Shown: positions 8,071 to 16,701, numbered from the stretch's first letter. The stretch is 24,537 nucleotides of DNA from JBEBXQ01 sp040391535 (GCA_040391535.1 JBEBXQ010000074.1:1-24537), one strand, 5' to 3'. The notes: generated by a model not told the origin, from the letters alone. Numbers and translations are program-made.

Positions 8071-8940
8071 ATGACCATGAACCGAATCCAATCCATTTTT
8101 TGGTGTATACTTGCCATTTTTATTATCAATGCCCAGAGCGTTTCGGCGCAGTTTCTGGAAAATATCGGAATCTGTACCAAACTGGAAGAAAGTGCCAATA
8201 TGAAAGCGTTGGGTTTTAAATATCTTGAAGGTAATATTTCCGGATTTTTTGCCCCCTTTAAGTCTGATGAAGATTTTCAGAAAAATAAAGTGACACTCGA
8301 TGCTGCTGTGTTGTCTATGCCTGCAGCCAACGGTTTTTTTCCGGGAAATATCAGACTTACCGGTCCGGATGTAAAAATGGATACCGTCCTGGCCTTTGCG
8401 CAAAAGGCGTTTGAGCGGGCAAAGCAATCCAATACCCGTTTTTTTGTGCTGGGGAGTGGGACCGCCCGTAAAATCCCGGATGGATTTGACCCTGCAGAAG
8501 CACGGAAGCAATTTGTGGAGATCTGCAAAAAACTGGGTCCACTGGCAAAAAAGAATAAGGTGATCGTAGTAATTGAACCGCTCAACAAAGGAGAAACCAA
8601 TTTTATTAACTCGGTATCCGAAGGACTGGAAATAGTCAAAGAAGTCAACCACTCCAATATTCAGCTGCTGGCGGATATTTATCACATGCTCAGAGAAGAC
8701 GAAGGCCCTGAATCTATTGAGAAAGCCGGCAAATACCTTCGTCACGTTCATATAGCTGAAAAGGCCAACAGAACGGTTCCGGGTACGGACGGAGATGATT
8801 TCAGGCCTTATCTGCGTGCATTGAGAAAAATCAATTATAAGGGTTCCATTTCCCTGGAGTGCCGTATCAGTGACTTGCAGAAAGATGCTGAAAGAGGGCT
8901 CAGAGAACTCAAAAAACAAATTGCTGAGAGTAATATTTAG
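8071..8940 (+). CDS. Secreted xylose-isomerase-like TIM barrel protein
   Basis: 289 residues; an alternative start is Met3. A signal peptide (NRIQSIFWCILAIFII, then SVSA) ends before Gln, so the protein is exported. The rest is an AP-endonuclease-2 / xylose-isomerase-like barrel. Likely metal ligands are Glu169 (VVIEPLN), Asp202 (LLADIYHML), His225 or His227 (RHVHIAE) and Glu263 (ISLECR). Known relatives act as sugar isomerases or epimerases; export from the cytoplasm is typical of a Bacteroidota subgroup whose substrates are mostly unknown. It is followed after 36 bp by an Nramp-like transporter, so the two are probably co-transcribed and may act on one pathway. No particular reaction can be assigned. 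Confidence 0.85.
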   Translation: MTMNRIQSIFWCILAIFIINAQSVSAQFLENIGICTKLEESANMKALGFKYLEGNISGFFAPFKSDEDFQKNKVTLDAAVLSMPAANGFFPGNIRLTGPDVKMDTVLAFAQKAFERAKQSNTRFFVLGSGTARKIPDGFDPAEARKQFVEICKKLGPLAKKNKVIVVIEPLNKGETNFINSVSEGLEIVKEVNHSNIQLLADIYHMLREDEGPESIEKAGKYLRHVHIAEKANRTVPGTDGDDFRPYLRALRKINYKGSISLECRISDLQKDAERGLRELKKQIAESNI

Positions 8941-8976
8941 AGCTTTACTGCCTGAAAAGGTTTAACGTTTTGTCGT

Positions 8977-10302
8977 ATGCCGGTTTTAGACCCACCTCAG
9001 ACTTTTGCAGGAAAGCTTCGTTATCTGGGACCAGGATTTATTCTGTCGGCTGCCATTGTCGGTTCTGGTGAACTGATTGCCACCACCTCGCTGGGCGCAA
9101 AAGCGGGTTTCGTGACATTCTGGGTGATTCTGGTCAGTTGTCTTGTGAAAGTAGCCATTCAACTGGAATTCGGTAAAAACGCGATTTATTCAGGAAAGTA
9201 TACCATGGAAAACTTCAATCGTATGCCTGGCCTCAGGTTGGGTAAGGCGCATTGGAGTATCTGGCTGTGGCTTTCTTTGCAGGGACTGAAATTATTGCAG
9301 GTTGGAGGGATTATAGGAGGCGCAGCCATTGTACTGCACATGATGTTTCCTGTTTTCAGTGTAAACCTGTGGGCTGCCGTGGCTGCGTTAGTTACATCGT
9401 TTCTGGTGTACCGTGGCTATTACGGTCCTATTGAGAAGGGTTCTCTGGTCATGATTATCCTGTTTACCTGTGTGGTTTTGCTATCGCTGATACTGCTTCA
9501 GTATACGCCCAATGCCCTTACCTGGGCTGACATCCGTGAAGGACTGAGTTTTGAGCTGCCACCTTATGCAGTTGCTTTTGCCATTGGCGCTTTTGGTATT
9601 ACGGGTGTGGGCGGCGATGAAATTATGTATTATAATTACTGGTGTATTGAAAAGGGGTATGCTACCTATACCGGCCCGAATGATGGTACTCCTGAATGGG
9701 CAGCACGGGCTAAAGGCTGGATTAAGGTAATGTATCTGGATGCTACTTTGTCGATGGTGGTTTATACACTGGTAACTGCCGCCTTTTATCTGTTGGGTGC
9801 AGCACTGCTGAGCAGCAGTGGCACCGGTGTGCCGGAAGGGTATGATATGATCGGAACATTGTCGGGCATTTTTACGCAAACACTGGGCCCGTGGTCAGAA
9901 ATCGTATTTCTTATCGGCGCTTTTTTTGTGCTTTATTCCACTGTATTTACGGCTACTGCCAGCTGCGCACGTTTATGGGGAGATGCTTTCTCACAGCTGG
10001 GATGGATCAGATTCGGCACTGAAAAGGAACAAAAGAAGGCAATCGGGGTTTTTTCATGGATATTTCCTGCTGTATGGTGTATACTCTTCTGGTTTGTTCA
10101 GGCACCGGTGATGATGGTAATACTCGGAGGAATAGCCACTTCCATATTACTGTTGCTGGTCGTATGGGCCGCACTGATTTTCCGCTACCGGTTTTTACCC
10201 GAATCTCTTATGCCGACAGCCTTGTACGATGTGTTCTTCTGGATAAGTATTGCTTCCATTCTGGCTATCAGTAGTTATGGTTTATGGCAGATATGGGGCT
10301 GA
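8977..10302 (+). CDS. Nramp-fold transporter without canonical metal-binding motifs
   Basis: 441 residues with about eleven hydrophobic helices and the LeuT-type Nramp layout: GPGFILSAAIVGSGE in helix 1 and GAFGITGVGGDEIMYYNY in helix 6. In classical Mn/Fe transporters helix 1 carries DPGN and helix 6 carries MPH. Here these positions read G29-S30-G31-E32 and G212-G213-D214, so the usual Asp, Asn and Met ligands are missing and new acidic residues (Glu32, Asp214, Glu215) appear. It probably still belongs to the Nramp superfamily, but manganese or iron transport should not be assumed. Co-location with a secreted sugar-isomerase-like protein suggests another substrate or a coupled function. Inner membrane. 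Confidence 0.8.
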   Translation: MPVLDPPQTFAGKLRYLGPGFILSAAIVGSGELIATTSLGAKAGFVTFWVILVSCLVKVAIQLEFGKNAIYSGKYTMENFNRMPGLRLGKAHWSIWLWLSLQGLKLLQVGGIIGGAAIVLHMMFPVFSVNLWAAVAALVTSFLVYRGYYGPIEKGSLVMIILFTCVVLLSLILLQYTPNALTWADIREGLSFELPPYAVAFAIGAFGITGVGGDEIMYYNYWCIEKGYATYTGPNDGTPEWAARAKGWIKVMYLDATLSMVVYTLVTAAFYLLGAALLSSSGTGVPEGYDMIGTLSGIFTQTLGPWSEIVFLIGAFFVLYSTVFTATASCARLWGDAFSQLGWIRFGTEKEQKKAIGVFSWIFPAVWCILFWFVQAPVMMVILGGIATSILLLLVVWAALIFRYRFLPESLMPTALYDVFFWISIASILAISSYGLWQIWG

Positions 10303-10362
10303 CAGTAAGGGTATTGATTGCTTTTTAGGATACTTCCCACCCTTCAATTGAATTTTTTCTTC

Positions 10363-10370
10363 TAACTTTG
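10363..10370 (+). promoter_or_regulatory. -7 element of the M28 peptidase promoter
   Basis: TAACTTTG is an exact TAnnTTTG match about 88 bp before the chosen start. The nearest TTG (10348-10350) is closer than the usual 19-20 bp, so the -33 box is weak. The element overlaps the in-frame ATG at 10368 and argues against using that ATG. Confidence 0.5.
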
Positions 10371-10457
10371 AACCTTATTTTTGAGGGTTCTGCTATTTCT
10401 TTATCTGAGAAATGCTTCATTAACAAAAACTTAACTCAATTTTTCAAGTCACTGACT

Positions 10458-12053
10458 ATGAACAAAAAACTTATTGCCGGGCTTCTTTTGTGTTGTTCTC
10501 TTCAGGGATTTGCACAGAATAAGGCCACAGAGTATGCTGAAACTATTACTCCTCAGGATCTGAAAAAGCATTTGCTGATTATTGCTTCTGACAGTCTGGA
10601 AGGAAGAGACACAGGCTCTCCGGGACAGAAAAAAGCGGCTGATTATGTCGCGAAACATTTTGCTTCCTACGGACTACTGCCTGCCGCGAAAAATGCGGAT
10701 GACAAACCGTCCTATTTTCAACCCTATAATCTGTATCAGGGAGCATGGGGTGAAGTGTACCTGAAAGCCAACGGAAATACGTATAAGCTGCAGGAAGATT
10801 TCTTTCTGAACGGGCTGATCAATATTCCTGCCGAGACTGAGCTGAAAACAGTTTGGGCAGGCTTTGGGATTGAGTCACCGTCGTATAATGATTATGCCGG
10901 TATTTCGGTCAGGGATAAGGCCGTCGTGATTTTCGAGGGGGAACCCAAAGATGCTGAAGGAAAAAATCTGGCGAATGGCCTTACAGAGAACTCAAAATGG
11001 AGTTCACCGATGGGTTGGCAGCAAAAAGTACAGCTGGCACTTTCCAAAGGGGCAACAGCTGTTATTATGATTGCAGAGAAAACCGGATCAGAATTTGAGC
11101 AGGAAGTACGCCGCAGATCGGTAATGGATCGCCGGTTTAACAGAATGACGCTTAAACCTGCTGAAGAATCGCTCTCTAATCAGGCTGTATTTATGGTGTC
11201 GGCAGAAACAGGTGCCGCTCTGCTGAAAACAACACCTGAGAAATTGTCAGCATTAAAAAATAAGCTGGTAGCAAAGGGCAGGGTTCCGGCCAAAAAGCGC
11301 CCGTCAGGTACGATAGCCATCAAAGCGGAACGTACTTCACATATCATCGAAACCGAAAATGTAGCCGGTCTGCTGGAAGGTTCTGATAAAAAGGAAGAAA
11401 TCGTTGTAGTGACGGCGCATCTTGACCATATAGGTGTGAATCCTGACGGACAAATCAACAATGGTGCTGATGACGATGGCTCGGGTGTGGTTTCTGTACT
11501 GGAGATAGCGGAGGCATTCAGTAAAGCGAAAAAGGATGGAAACGGCCCGCGCAGAAGTATACTTTTCATGATGGTAACCGGCGAGGAAAAAGGACTGCTG
11601 GGATCATCTTATTATTCTGAAAATCCGTTGTTCCCGCTGGAAAATACGGTCGCTAACCTGAATATCGATATGGTGGGCCGGGTAGATGAAGCTCATAAGG
11701 ACGATCATAAGTATGTGTACGTTATCGGGGCGGATAAACTTTCCTCTGAGCTGCACATGATTGGTGAAGAAGTCAATACACAGCATATCGGCTATACACT
11801 GGATTATACCTTTAATGACCCTAACGATCCTAACCGCTTCTATTACCGTTCTGACCATTATAATTTTGCCAAAAAAGGTATACCGGTAGCGTTTTACTTC
11901 ACAGGAGTTCATGAAGATTATCACCGGCCGGGTGACACTGTCGATAAGATTCTGTTTGACAAACAGGCTCCTATTGTGAAACTGGTTTTCTACACAGCAT
12001 GGGAACTGGCAAACCGCCCGGAACGAATTAAGGTAGACAGTAATAAGCCATAA
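10458..12053 (+). CDS. Exported M28-family metallopeptidase
   Basis: 531 residues from the ATG at 10458, which opens a signal peptide (MNKKLIAGLLLCCSLQGFA) cut before Gln. An upstream in-frame ATG (10368) would bury the signal and overlaps the promoter. The middle part (about residues 100-270) has the size and place of a protease-associated insert. The two-zinc aminopeptidase core follows: His321 (AHLDHIG), Asp338 (GADDDGSG), Glu376-Glu377 (GEEKGLLGSSYY), Asp404 (NIDMVGR) and His485 (FTGVHEDYHRPGDT). All expected metal and catalytic residues are present. It probably removes N-terminal residues from peptides in the periplasm or outside the cell. It appears to be a single-gene unit. Confidence 0.88.
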   Translation: MNKKLIAGLLLCCSLQGFAQNKATEYAETITPQDLKKHLLIIASDSLEGRDTGSPGQKKAADYVAKHFASYGLLPAAKNADDKPSYFQPYNLYQGAWGEVYLKANGNTYKLQEDFFLNGLINIPAETELKTVWAGFGIESPSYNDYAGISVRDKAVVIFEGEPKDAEGKNLANGLTENSKWSSPMGWQQKVQLALSKGATAVIMIAEKTGSEFEQEVRRRSVMDRRFNRMTLKPAEESLSNQAVFMVSAETGAALLKTTPEKLSALKNKLVAKGRVPAKKRPSGTIAIKAERTSHIIETENVAGLLEGSDKKEEIVVVTAHLDHIGVNPDGQINNGADDDGSGVVSVLEIAEAFSKAKKDGNGPRRSILFMMVTGEEKGLLGSSYYSENPLFPLENTVANLNIDMVGRVDEAHKDDHKYVYVIGADKLSSELHMIGEEVNTQHIGYTLDYTFNDPNDPNRFYYRSDHYNFAKKGIPVAFYFTGVHEDYHRPGDTVDKILFDKQAPIVKLVFYTAWELANRPERIKVDSNKP

Positions 12054-12130
12054 TCAGCTTTCAGTAAAGAGCCGTCAATGATAGCCGCTTCTGCTAAGAA
12101 TAAGGGTTTTTGTTGACGGCATAAAGCTGA
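12054..12130. repeat. Nested inverted repeat between M28 gene and rRNA methyltransferase
   Basis: Outer arms TCAGCTTT/AAAGCTGA (12054-12061, 12123-12130) enclose inner arms GCCGTCAA/TTGACGGC (12071-12078, 12113-12120). The whole can fold into one long interrupted stem with a 34-nt apical part. It starts right after the peptidase stop, so it may act as a terminator or 3'-end stabiliser, though no U-tract follows. Confidence 0.45.
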
Positions 12131-12161
12131 CAACCTAATGAAAGCAGCACAGTAATCGTCC

Positions 12162-13520
12162 ATGAGAAATAACTTACCTTCTTCATTCGTCAACAGAATG
12201 AAGGATCAGCTCAAAACTGACTTCGAGGCTTTCGGGGCGGCTCTGGCATCGGAGCCGCCTGTAAGTATCAGAATCAATGATCAAAAGAAAATATCGCTGC
12301 CATTTCCTTCAACCTCTGTAATCCCATGGTGTGATAGCGGATTATATCTTGCCGAACGACCTGTTTTTACACTCGACCCTGCGTTTCATGCAGGCGCATA
12401 TTATGTACAGGAAGCCTCTTCCATGTTGCTCACCAAAGCCTTCAAAACTTTATTCCCGGGTAATTATCCCATCCGCGTACTGGATTTATGTGCGGCTCCC
12501 GGTGGGAAAAGTACTCTGCTGGCTTCTTTACTACCTCCCGGCAGTATGCTGATTGCCAATGAAACAGTCAAAAACCGTATCCCTGTTCTGAAAGATAACC
12601 TCAATAAATGGGGGCATGTCAATACCTGGGTAACTGGCTATGACCCGGTGGTGTTTGACAAAATGGAGGGCTTTTTCGACCTTGTGGTAGTAGATGCTCC
12701 GTGTTCGGGAGAAGGACTTTTTCGTAAAGATGAAGGATCTTCAGCGCATTGGTCTGAAGAGCATGTACTGCATTGCGCTGATCGTCAGAAAAGGATTCTG
12801 GCCGCAGCTGAAAAGCTGGTGACACCGGGTGGCGCTTTGATCTACAGTACCTGTACCTATAATTTCCCCGAGAATGAAGGTAATGCGGAATGGCTTGAAA
12901 ATAAGCTGAAAATGAAAGCTGTAGAAATGGAACCTCCTGCAGCGTGGGGCGTGGAAAAAACGGGACTGGGATATCAGTGTTATCCGCACAAGGTGAGAGG
13001 AGAAGGGTTTTACATCAGTATTTTCAGGAAAATAACCGGCCGGGCTTCAGCGTTAAAACCGGGAAGAAAAAACAAAAAACTGAGCCCGCTTTATAAAAGA
13101 CAGCAGCTTGAAATGAGCAGGTGGTTTGAAAGCCCGGATGATTTTATTTTTTATCTGCAACAAGACGGTACCGTTTTGGGTATTCCTGAAGAGAATGAAG
13201 AAGATTTTCAAATGCTGGGAGCCGGGTTGCCGGCAGGGGTGTGGTGCTTTGAAGCCGGTCAGTTTAAGGGGGATACTTTCCTGCCTTCCCATTCGCTGGC
13301 ATTGAGCAGTTCTCTTAACAGGGTAGTTCCTTTTGTGGATTTGCAGCGGGATGATTGCCTGCATTTTCTTAAAAAAGAGAATATAGCACTGCCGGAAGCT
13401 GAAAAAGGATGGTTGCTGATCCGTTATGAAGGATTAGGGTTGGGATGGGTGAAAAACCTGGGAAACCGCGTCAATAATTACCTGCCCAAAGAATGGCGGA
13501 TAAGGATGGAAATTGAATAA
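12162..13520 (+). CDS. rsmF: 16S rRNA m5C methyltransferase, RsmF-like (NOL1/NOP2/RsmB family)
   Basis: 452 residues. The SAM-binding motif is VLDLCAAPGGKSTLLAS (about residues 106-122). DAPCSGEGLFRKDEG carries the motif IV Cys (near 181) and YSTCTYNFPENEGNAEW carries the motif VI catalytic Cys (near 231). After the methyltransferase core, a linker leads to a C-terminal PUA/RsmF-type RNA-binding domain ending in GLGWVKNLGNRVNNYLP. The length and C-terminal extension fit RsmF, which methylates C1407 of 16S rRNA in Escherichia coli, better than RsmB, which has an N-terminal NusB-like domain. Target position in this organism is inferred. Cytoplasmic. Confidence 0.85.
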   Translation: MRNNLPSSFVNRMKDQLKTDFEAFGAALASEPPVSIRINDQKKISLPFPSTSVIPWCDSGLYLAERPVFTLDPAFHAGAYYVQEASSMLLTKAFKTLFPGNYPIRVLDLCAAPGGKSTLLASLLPPGSMLIANETVKNRIPVLKDNLNKWGHVNTWVTGYDPVVFDKMEGFFDLVVVDAPCSGEGLFRKDEGSSAHWSEEHVLHCADRQKRILAAAEKLVTPGGALIYSTCTYNFPENEGNAEWLENKLKMKAVEMEPPAAWGVEKTGLGYQCYPHKVRGEGFYISIFRKITGRASALKPGRKNKKLSPLYKRQQLEMSRWFESPDDFIFYLQQDGTVLGIPEENEEDFQMLGAGLPAGVWCFEAGQFKGDTFLPSHSLALSSSLNRVVPFVDLQRDDCLHFLKKENIALPEAEKGWLLIRYEGLGLGWVKNLGNRVNNYLPKEWRIRMEIE

Positions 13521-13545
13521 AAATTTTTTATTTCAGCGCTTGGGT

Positions 13546-13553
13546 TAATTTTG
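13546..13553 (+). promoter_or_regulatory. -7 element upstream of the glutaminyl cyclase
   Basis: TAATTTTG matches TAnnTTTG and is followed by GCAGCAAG. It lies 78 bp before the glutaminyl cyclase start and 25 bp past the methyltransferase stop. A TTG box at the standard spacing is missing, so the call rests on the -7 element alone. Confidence 0.45.
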
Positions 13554-13631
13554 CAGCAAGTATATTGGGTTTTATTACTATTTTGTTTTTCGGGCATTTG
13601 CCGGTTGGGTGTTGTAAATTAACGGATTAGC

Positions 13632-14645
13632 ATGAATTTAAAACGGATCTGGTCCTGTTTGTCAGTTATACTGACGGCCGGAATATTGTTTTCCTGCGGG
13701 AGCGGAAGTAATGAGAATGAAACAACTACCACCGCACAGGTCAACATCGTAAATACACCGGTTTTTGAAGCAGATTCTGCAGTTGCATTTATACAAAAAC
13801 AATTGGAATTTGGTCCGAGAGTACCTAACTCAAAAGCTCATAAGGCTTGCGGGGACTATTTGATAAATACTTTGCGGAACTATGGCTGGCAGATAACCGA
13901 GCAGCAGTTTCAGGTCCGGAATTATAAGGGCGAAATGCTCAATGCACGTAACATTATCGGCACCTACCGTCCTGAAATCAAAAAACGCATTCTGTTAACA
14001 TCGCACTGGGATTCGCGTCCCTGGGCTGATGAAGATGACAAGGAAACTTCCAGCCCGGTACCTGCAGCTAATGATGGTGCCAGTGGAGTTGCTGTGTTGC
14101 TGGAAATAGCCCGAATCCTGAATACACAACCAGATTCCCTTGATCTGGGTATAGATATTATCTTTTTTGATGCAGAAGATTCAGGGAATACCAGTGAATC
14201 TGATGATGAATACGGAGGCTATTGTCTGGGTTCGCGGTATTGGTCAGAAAATAAGCATATTCCGGGATATTCAGCTTATTTCGGGGTGTTGCTGGATATG
14301 GTAGGTGCAAAGAATGCAACATTCCCCAAAGAAGGTATTTCGAGACAGTATGCCGGAGAGGTCGTGAAAAAGATCTGGGGTACGGCCAGTCAGCTGGGGT
14401 ATGACCGTTATTTTATCAATGTGGATGGTCCGGGGATTACCGACGACCATCTGCCGGTGAACAGGACTGCTAAAATTCCGATGGTCGATATCGTACATCT
14501 TCAGGTCAATAACAGAGATCACACCTTTTTTGAGCACTGGCATACAACACAGGATACATTAGAGAATATTGACCCTGAAACGTTAAAGGCAGTAGGACAA
14601 ACTCTGTTGCAGGTACTCTACAATGAAGCTTCTCCATTGTTCTGA
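13632..14645 (+). CDS. Glutaminyl-peptide cyclotransferase (M28-like), lipoprotein
   Basis: 337 residues. The lipoprotein signal ends in LFSC (Cys22). The rest is the single-zinc, M28-fold glutaminyl cyclase also known from animals: FGPRVPNSKAH, then HWDSRPWAD (His125), zinc Asp148 in ANDGASGV, Glu182 in FFDAEDSG and zinc His302 or His304 in EHWHTTQDT. It converts N-terminal Gln of exported proteins to pyroglutamate. That fits this window, where several signal peptides are predicted to be cut directly before Gln. General M28 aminopeptidases bind two zinc ions; the GPRVPNS and HWDSRPW motifs favour the cyclase. Probably attached to a membrane facing the periplasm. Confidence 0.85.
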   Translation: MNLKRIWSCLSVILTAGILFSCGSGSNENETTTTAQVNIVNTPVFEADSAVAFIQKQLEFGPRVPNSKAHKACGDYLINTLRNYGWQITEQQFQVRNYKGEMLNARNIIGTYRPEIKKRILLTSHWDSRPWADEDDKETSSPVPAANDGASGVAVLLEIARILNTQPDSLDLGIDIIFFDAEDSGNTSESDDEYGGYCLGSRYWSENKHIPGYSAYFGVLLDMVGAKNATFPKEGISRQYAGEVVKKIWGTASQLGYDRYFINVDGPGITDDHLPVNRTAKIPMVDIVHLQVNNRDHTFFEHWHTTQDTLENIDPETLKAVGQTLLQVLYNEASPLF

Positions 14646-14708
14646 AACAATAATTATTTAAATTTTAAAGGGAAAAGAGTTACTTTAGTCCTTTGACGAT
14701 CTGACTTT

Positions 14709-16586
14709 ATGACCCGGCTGATTTCTACCGTTTTGTTGCATATCCTCTGCATGCACGCATGGGCAGGACTGCGTATTGAAATTGTAGAGGTACCGCCTTT
14801 ATTACTGACAGATAAGCCTGTATATCTGGCTTCTTCCCTGAATAACTGGAATCCGGGTGACCCTAATTATGTGCTTCAGAAATCTATTGACGGGCATTAT
14901 TATATTGATTTGCCGGTTACGTATGCTTTTGAATATAAGTTTACACAGGGATCGTGGACTACTGTAGAAGGGCGTGAAGATGGATTGCCAATCGTCAACC
15001 GCAGGTATGATCCGGCTCAGGAAGACAACCCGGAACATATTAAAGTCAGGATCAAAGGCTGGGAATCGAAAAGAGCCTATACCTTTATTGTCCGGTCATT
15101 GCCTGAAAGTTCTCCACATGATATGTCGCTGTTTGTGACGGGCAATTTTAATGACTGGAATGCAGCAGATCCTCAGGCTCAGTTATACAGAAGCATTGAC
15201 GGTACCTGGCGGGCTACCATTTACACTGATCTCCCGAAAATTGATTATAAATTTACCCGGGGTAACTGGAAGTCAGTGGAGGGTAAACCCAGTGGAAAGG
15301 CACGCTCTAACCGGGTAGTACACCGTCCTGAGGAGGCTTCAGAACAGATTATTGACGTTCAGATTGAAGGCTGGGAAGATATGTCCGGTGTTTTTCATTT
15401 CTTCTCCGTATACGACTTATTACTGTTGTTTTCCGCTTTTCAGGGCTTACTGCTGATTATTGCCATCCCGGGAATTCAGAATTATAACCGCAATGCGAAC
15501 CGTTGGCTGGTGATTACCATCGGGATAGCATCAGTGATGATTTTTCTGCGGTTATTGGGGGGCTTCAGAGATGTCACCCTGCCCTTTACCAAAATTCTGC
15601 TGTTACCTGATTTCATTCTTTTTTTATACGCCCCGTTGTTTTATCTGTACCTGCAGAAGCTGCTGTTCAGCTCGGGTTTCCATTTTAACCGTCGCATTGT
15701 TTATCTTTTCATACCGTTGATCGTGCAGATTGTGGTTTATCTGCCTTTATTTTTGTCAGATAACCGCTCTTTACAGCTGCAGTTAATGAGCCTCGACTGG
15801 AAAATACAATTGCTGTTTGTTTCCACCGGGTTTCTTGCACTGATCTGGAATATCTATTACTGGTTTTTGTTCAGGAGAATGCTTCGCTTTTACAGCATTG
15901 AATACCAGAGTAATTTTTCCTACGAACAAAATCTGAATTACCTTAACACGGTATTGTTCATACAGGCGATTTGTCTGGGGGTCTGGCTGCTGACCTATGT
16001 CCTGATAGGTCTCTGGAGAGTGTTTGACCTGGATGTGCTGGTGGTTATAGAAAGATGTGTGGATGTTATCTGGCTTGCATTTTCGGCCATTACCTATTTT
16101 GTGGGTTATTATGCCATTCACCAGCCTGAAATTTTCAAAGTCTCTCCGCAGACATTTTCTGTATTTAAAGAGCCGGTTCCTGAAGAACCGTTGGCGGACG
16201 AAGAAACCGGTAAAGCCGATTTGCCCGGAAATGAAGAACTGGAGCAACTGAAAGAGAAAATCCATGCCTTCATGCTGAAGGCCCGCCCGTATACCAATCC
16301 CAGGCTTAGTCTTAATGAACTGGCGGGAAAACTGAAACTGCCTCCGCATACGCTCTCCAAAGCGATCAATGACGGCTTTGAGAAAAACTTCTTTGACTTC
16401 ATCAATACTTACCGGATCGAAGAATTTAAGAGCAGGGTAGAAGATCCGAAAAACAGGCATTTTACCCTATTGGCGCTGGCCTATGATGTCGGGTTTAATT
16501 CTAAAACCGCGTTCAACCGCTCTTTCAAAAAGATTACGGGCGTTACTCCTTCCGAGTATTTTCAGGGTATCCAAATGACAGAATAG
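14709..16586 (+). CDS. Membrane starch sensor: 2x starch-binding-like domain, 7 TM, AraC-type HTH
   Basis: 625 residues. A signal peptide (to about residue 19) is followed by two homologous beta-sandwich domains 104 residues apart. Domain 1 has LNNWNPGD (Trp47) and YKFTQGSWTTVEG (from Lys77). Domain 2 has FNDWNAAD (Trp150) and YKFTRGNWKSVEG (from Lys181). Both resemble CBM20/CBM48-type starch-binding modules. Seven hydrophobic helices fill about residues 238-480; with the N-terminus outside, this puts the C-terminus in the cytoplasm. An AraC-type double helix-turn-helix (about 530-620; LSLNELAGKLKLPPHTLSKA and LLALAYDVGFNSKTAFNRSF) ends the protein. Inferred role: sense maltodextrin in the periplasm and activate the adjacent susC operon. 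It is not like the usual hybrid two-component sensor or sigma/anti-sigma pair. Confidence 0.85.
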   Translation: MTRLISTVLLHILCMHAWAGLRIEIVEVPPLLLTDKPVYLASSLNNWNPGDPNYVLQKSIDGHYYIDLPVTYAFEYKFTQGSWTTVEGREDGLPIVNRRYDPAQEDNPEHIKVRIKGWESKRAYTFIVRSLPESSPHDMSLFVTGNFNDWNAADPQAQLYRSIDGTWRATIYTDLPKIDYKFTRGNWKSVEGKPSGKARSNRVVHRPEEASEQIIDVQIEGWEDMSGVFHFFSVYDLLLLFSAFQGLLLIIAIPGIQNYNRNANRWLVITIGIASVMIFLRLLGGFRDVTLPFTKILLLPDFILFLYAPLFYLYLQKLLFSSGFHFNRRIVYLFIPLIVQIVVYLPLFLSDNRSLQLQLMSLDWKIQLLFVSTGFLALIWNIYYWFLFRRMLRFYSIEYQSNFSYEQNLNYLNTVLFIQAICLGVWLLTYVLIGLWRVFDLDVLVVIERCVDVIWLAFSAITYFVGYYAIHQPEIFKVSPQTFSVFKEPVPEEPLADEETGKADLPGNEELEQLKEKIHAFMLKARPYTNPRLSLNELAGKLKLPPHTLSKAINDGFEKNFFDFINTYRIEEFKSRVEDPKNRHFTLLALAYDVGFNSKTAFNRSFKKITGVTPSEYFQGIQMTE

Positions 16587-16591
16587 CCCGG

Positions 16592-16617
16592 TAAAGTGGT
16601 GCCACTTTATAAAGTGG
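16592..16617. promoter_or_regulatory. Distal operator candidate (dyad plus third half-site)
   Basis: TAAAGTGGTGCCACTTTA (16592-16609) is a perfect dyad with 8-bp arms. A third TAAAGTGG follows directly (16610-16617), so a second overlapping palindrome forms. It begins 5 bases after the regulator stop codon. A degenerate copy lies 110 bp downstream. An alternative reading is a terminator: a stem with TATA loop followed by a T-rich stretch. Confidence 0.55.
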
Positions 16618-16701
16618 TCTGTTGTTTTGTCTTGTAAATTCCCTGATTAATACAGATTTGCCTGTTATTTCTTATCATATTTCTAAAAAATAAGGTTTTA
16701 G

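Noticed and set aside
8026..8919. 297-codon open frame on the minus strand
   Set aside because: It is antisense to the TIM barrel gene, which has a signal peptide and all metal ligands. The antisense translation shows no recognisable motif.
10368..10457. 30-residue N-terminal extension of the M28 peptidase
   Set aside because: The ATG lies inside the TAACTTTG promoter element, and the extension would bury the signal peptide.
15783..16460. 225-codon open frame on the minus strand
   Set aside because: It lies fully inside the sensor-regulator gene, across TM helices and the HTH domain, and gives a low-complexity Phe/Arg/Gln-rich product.
16592..16635. Regulator terminator instead of operator
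   Set aside because: A CCACTT-TATA-AAGTGG stem with a T-rich tail is possible, but the related dyad 110 bp downstream has no such tail, so a binding site explains both better. Both functions could coexist.
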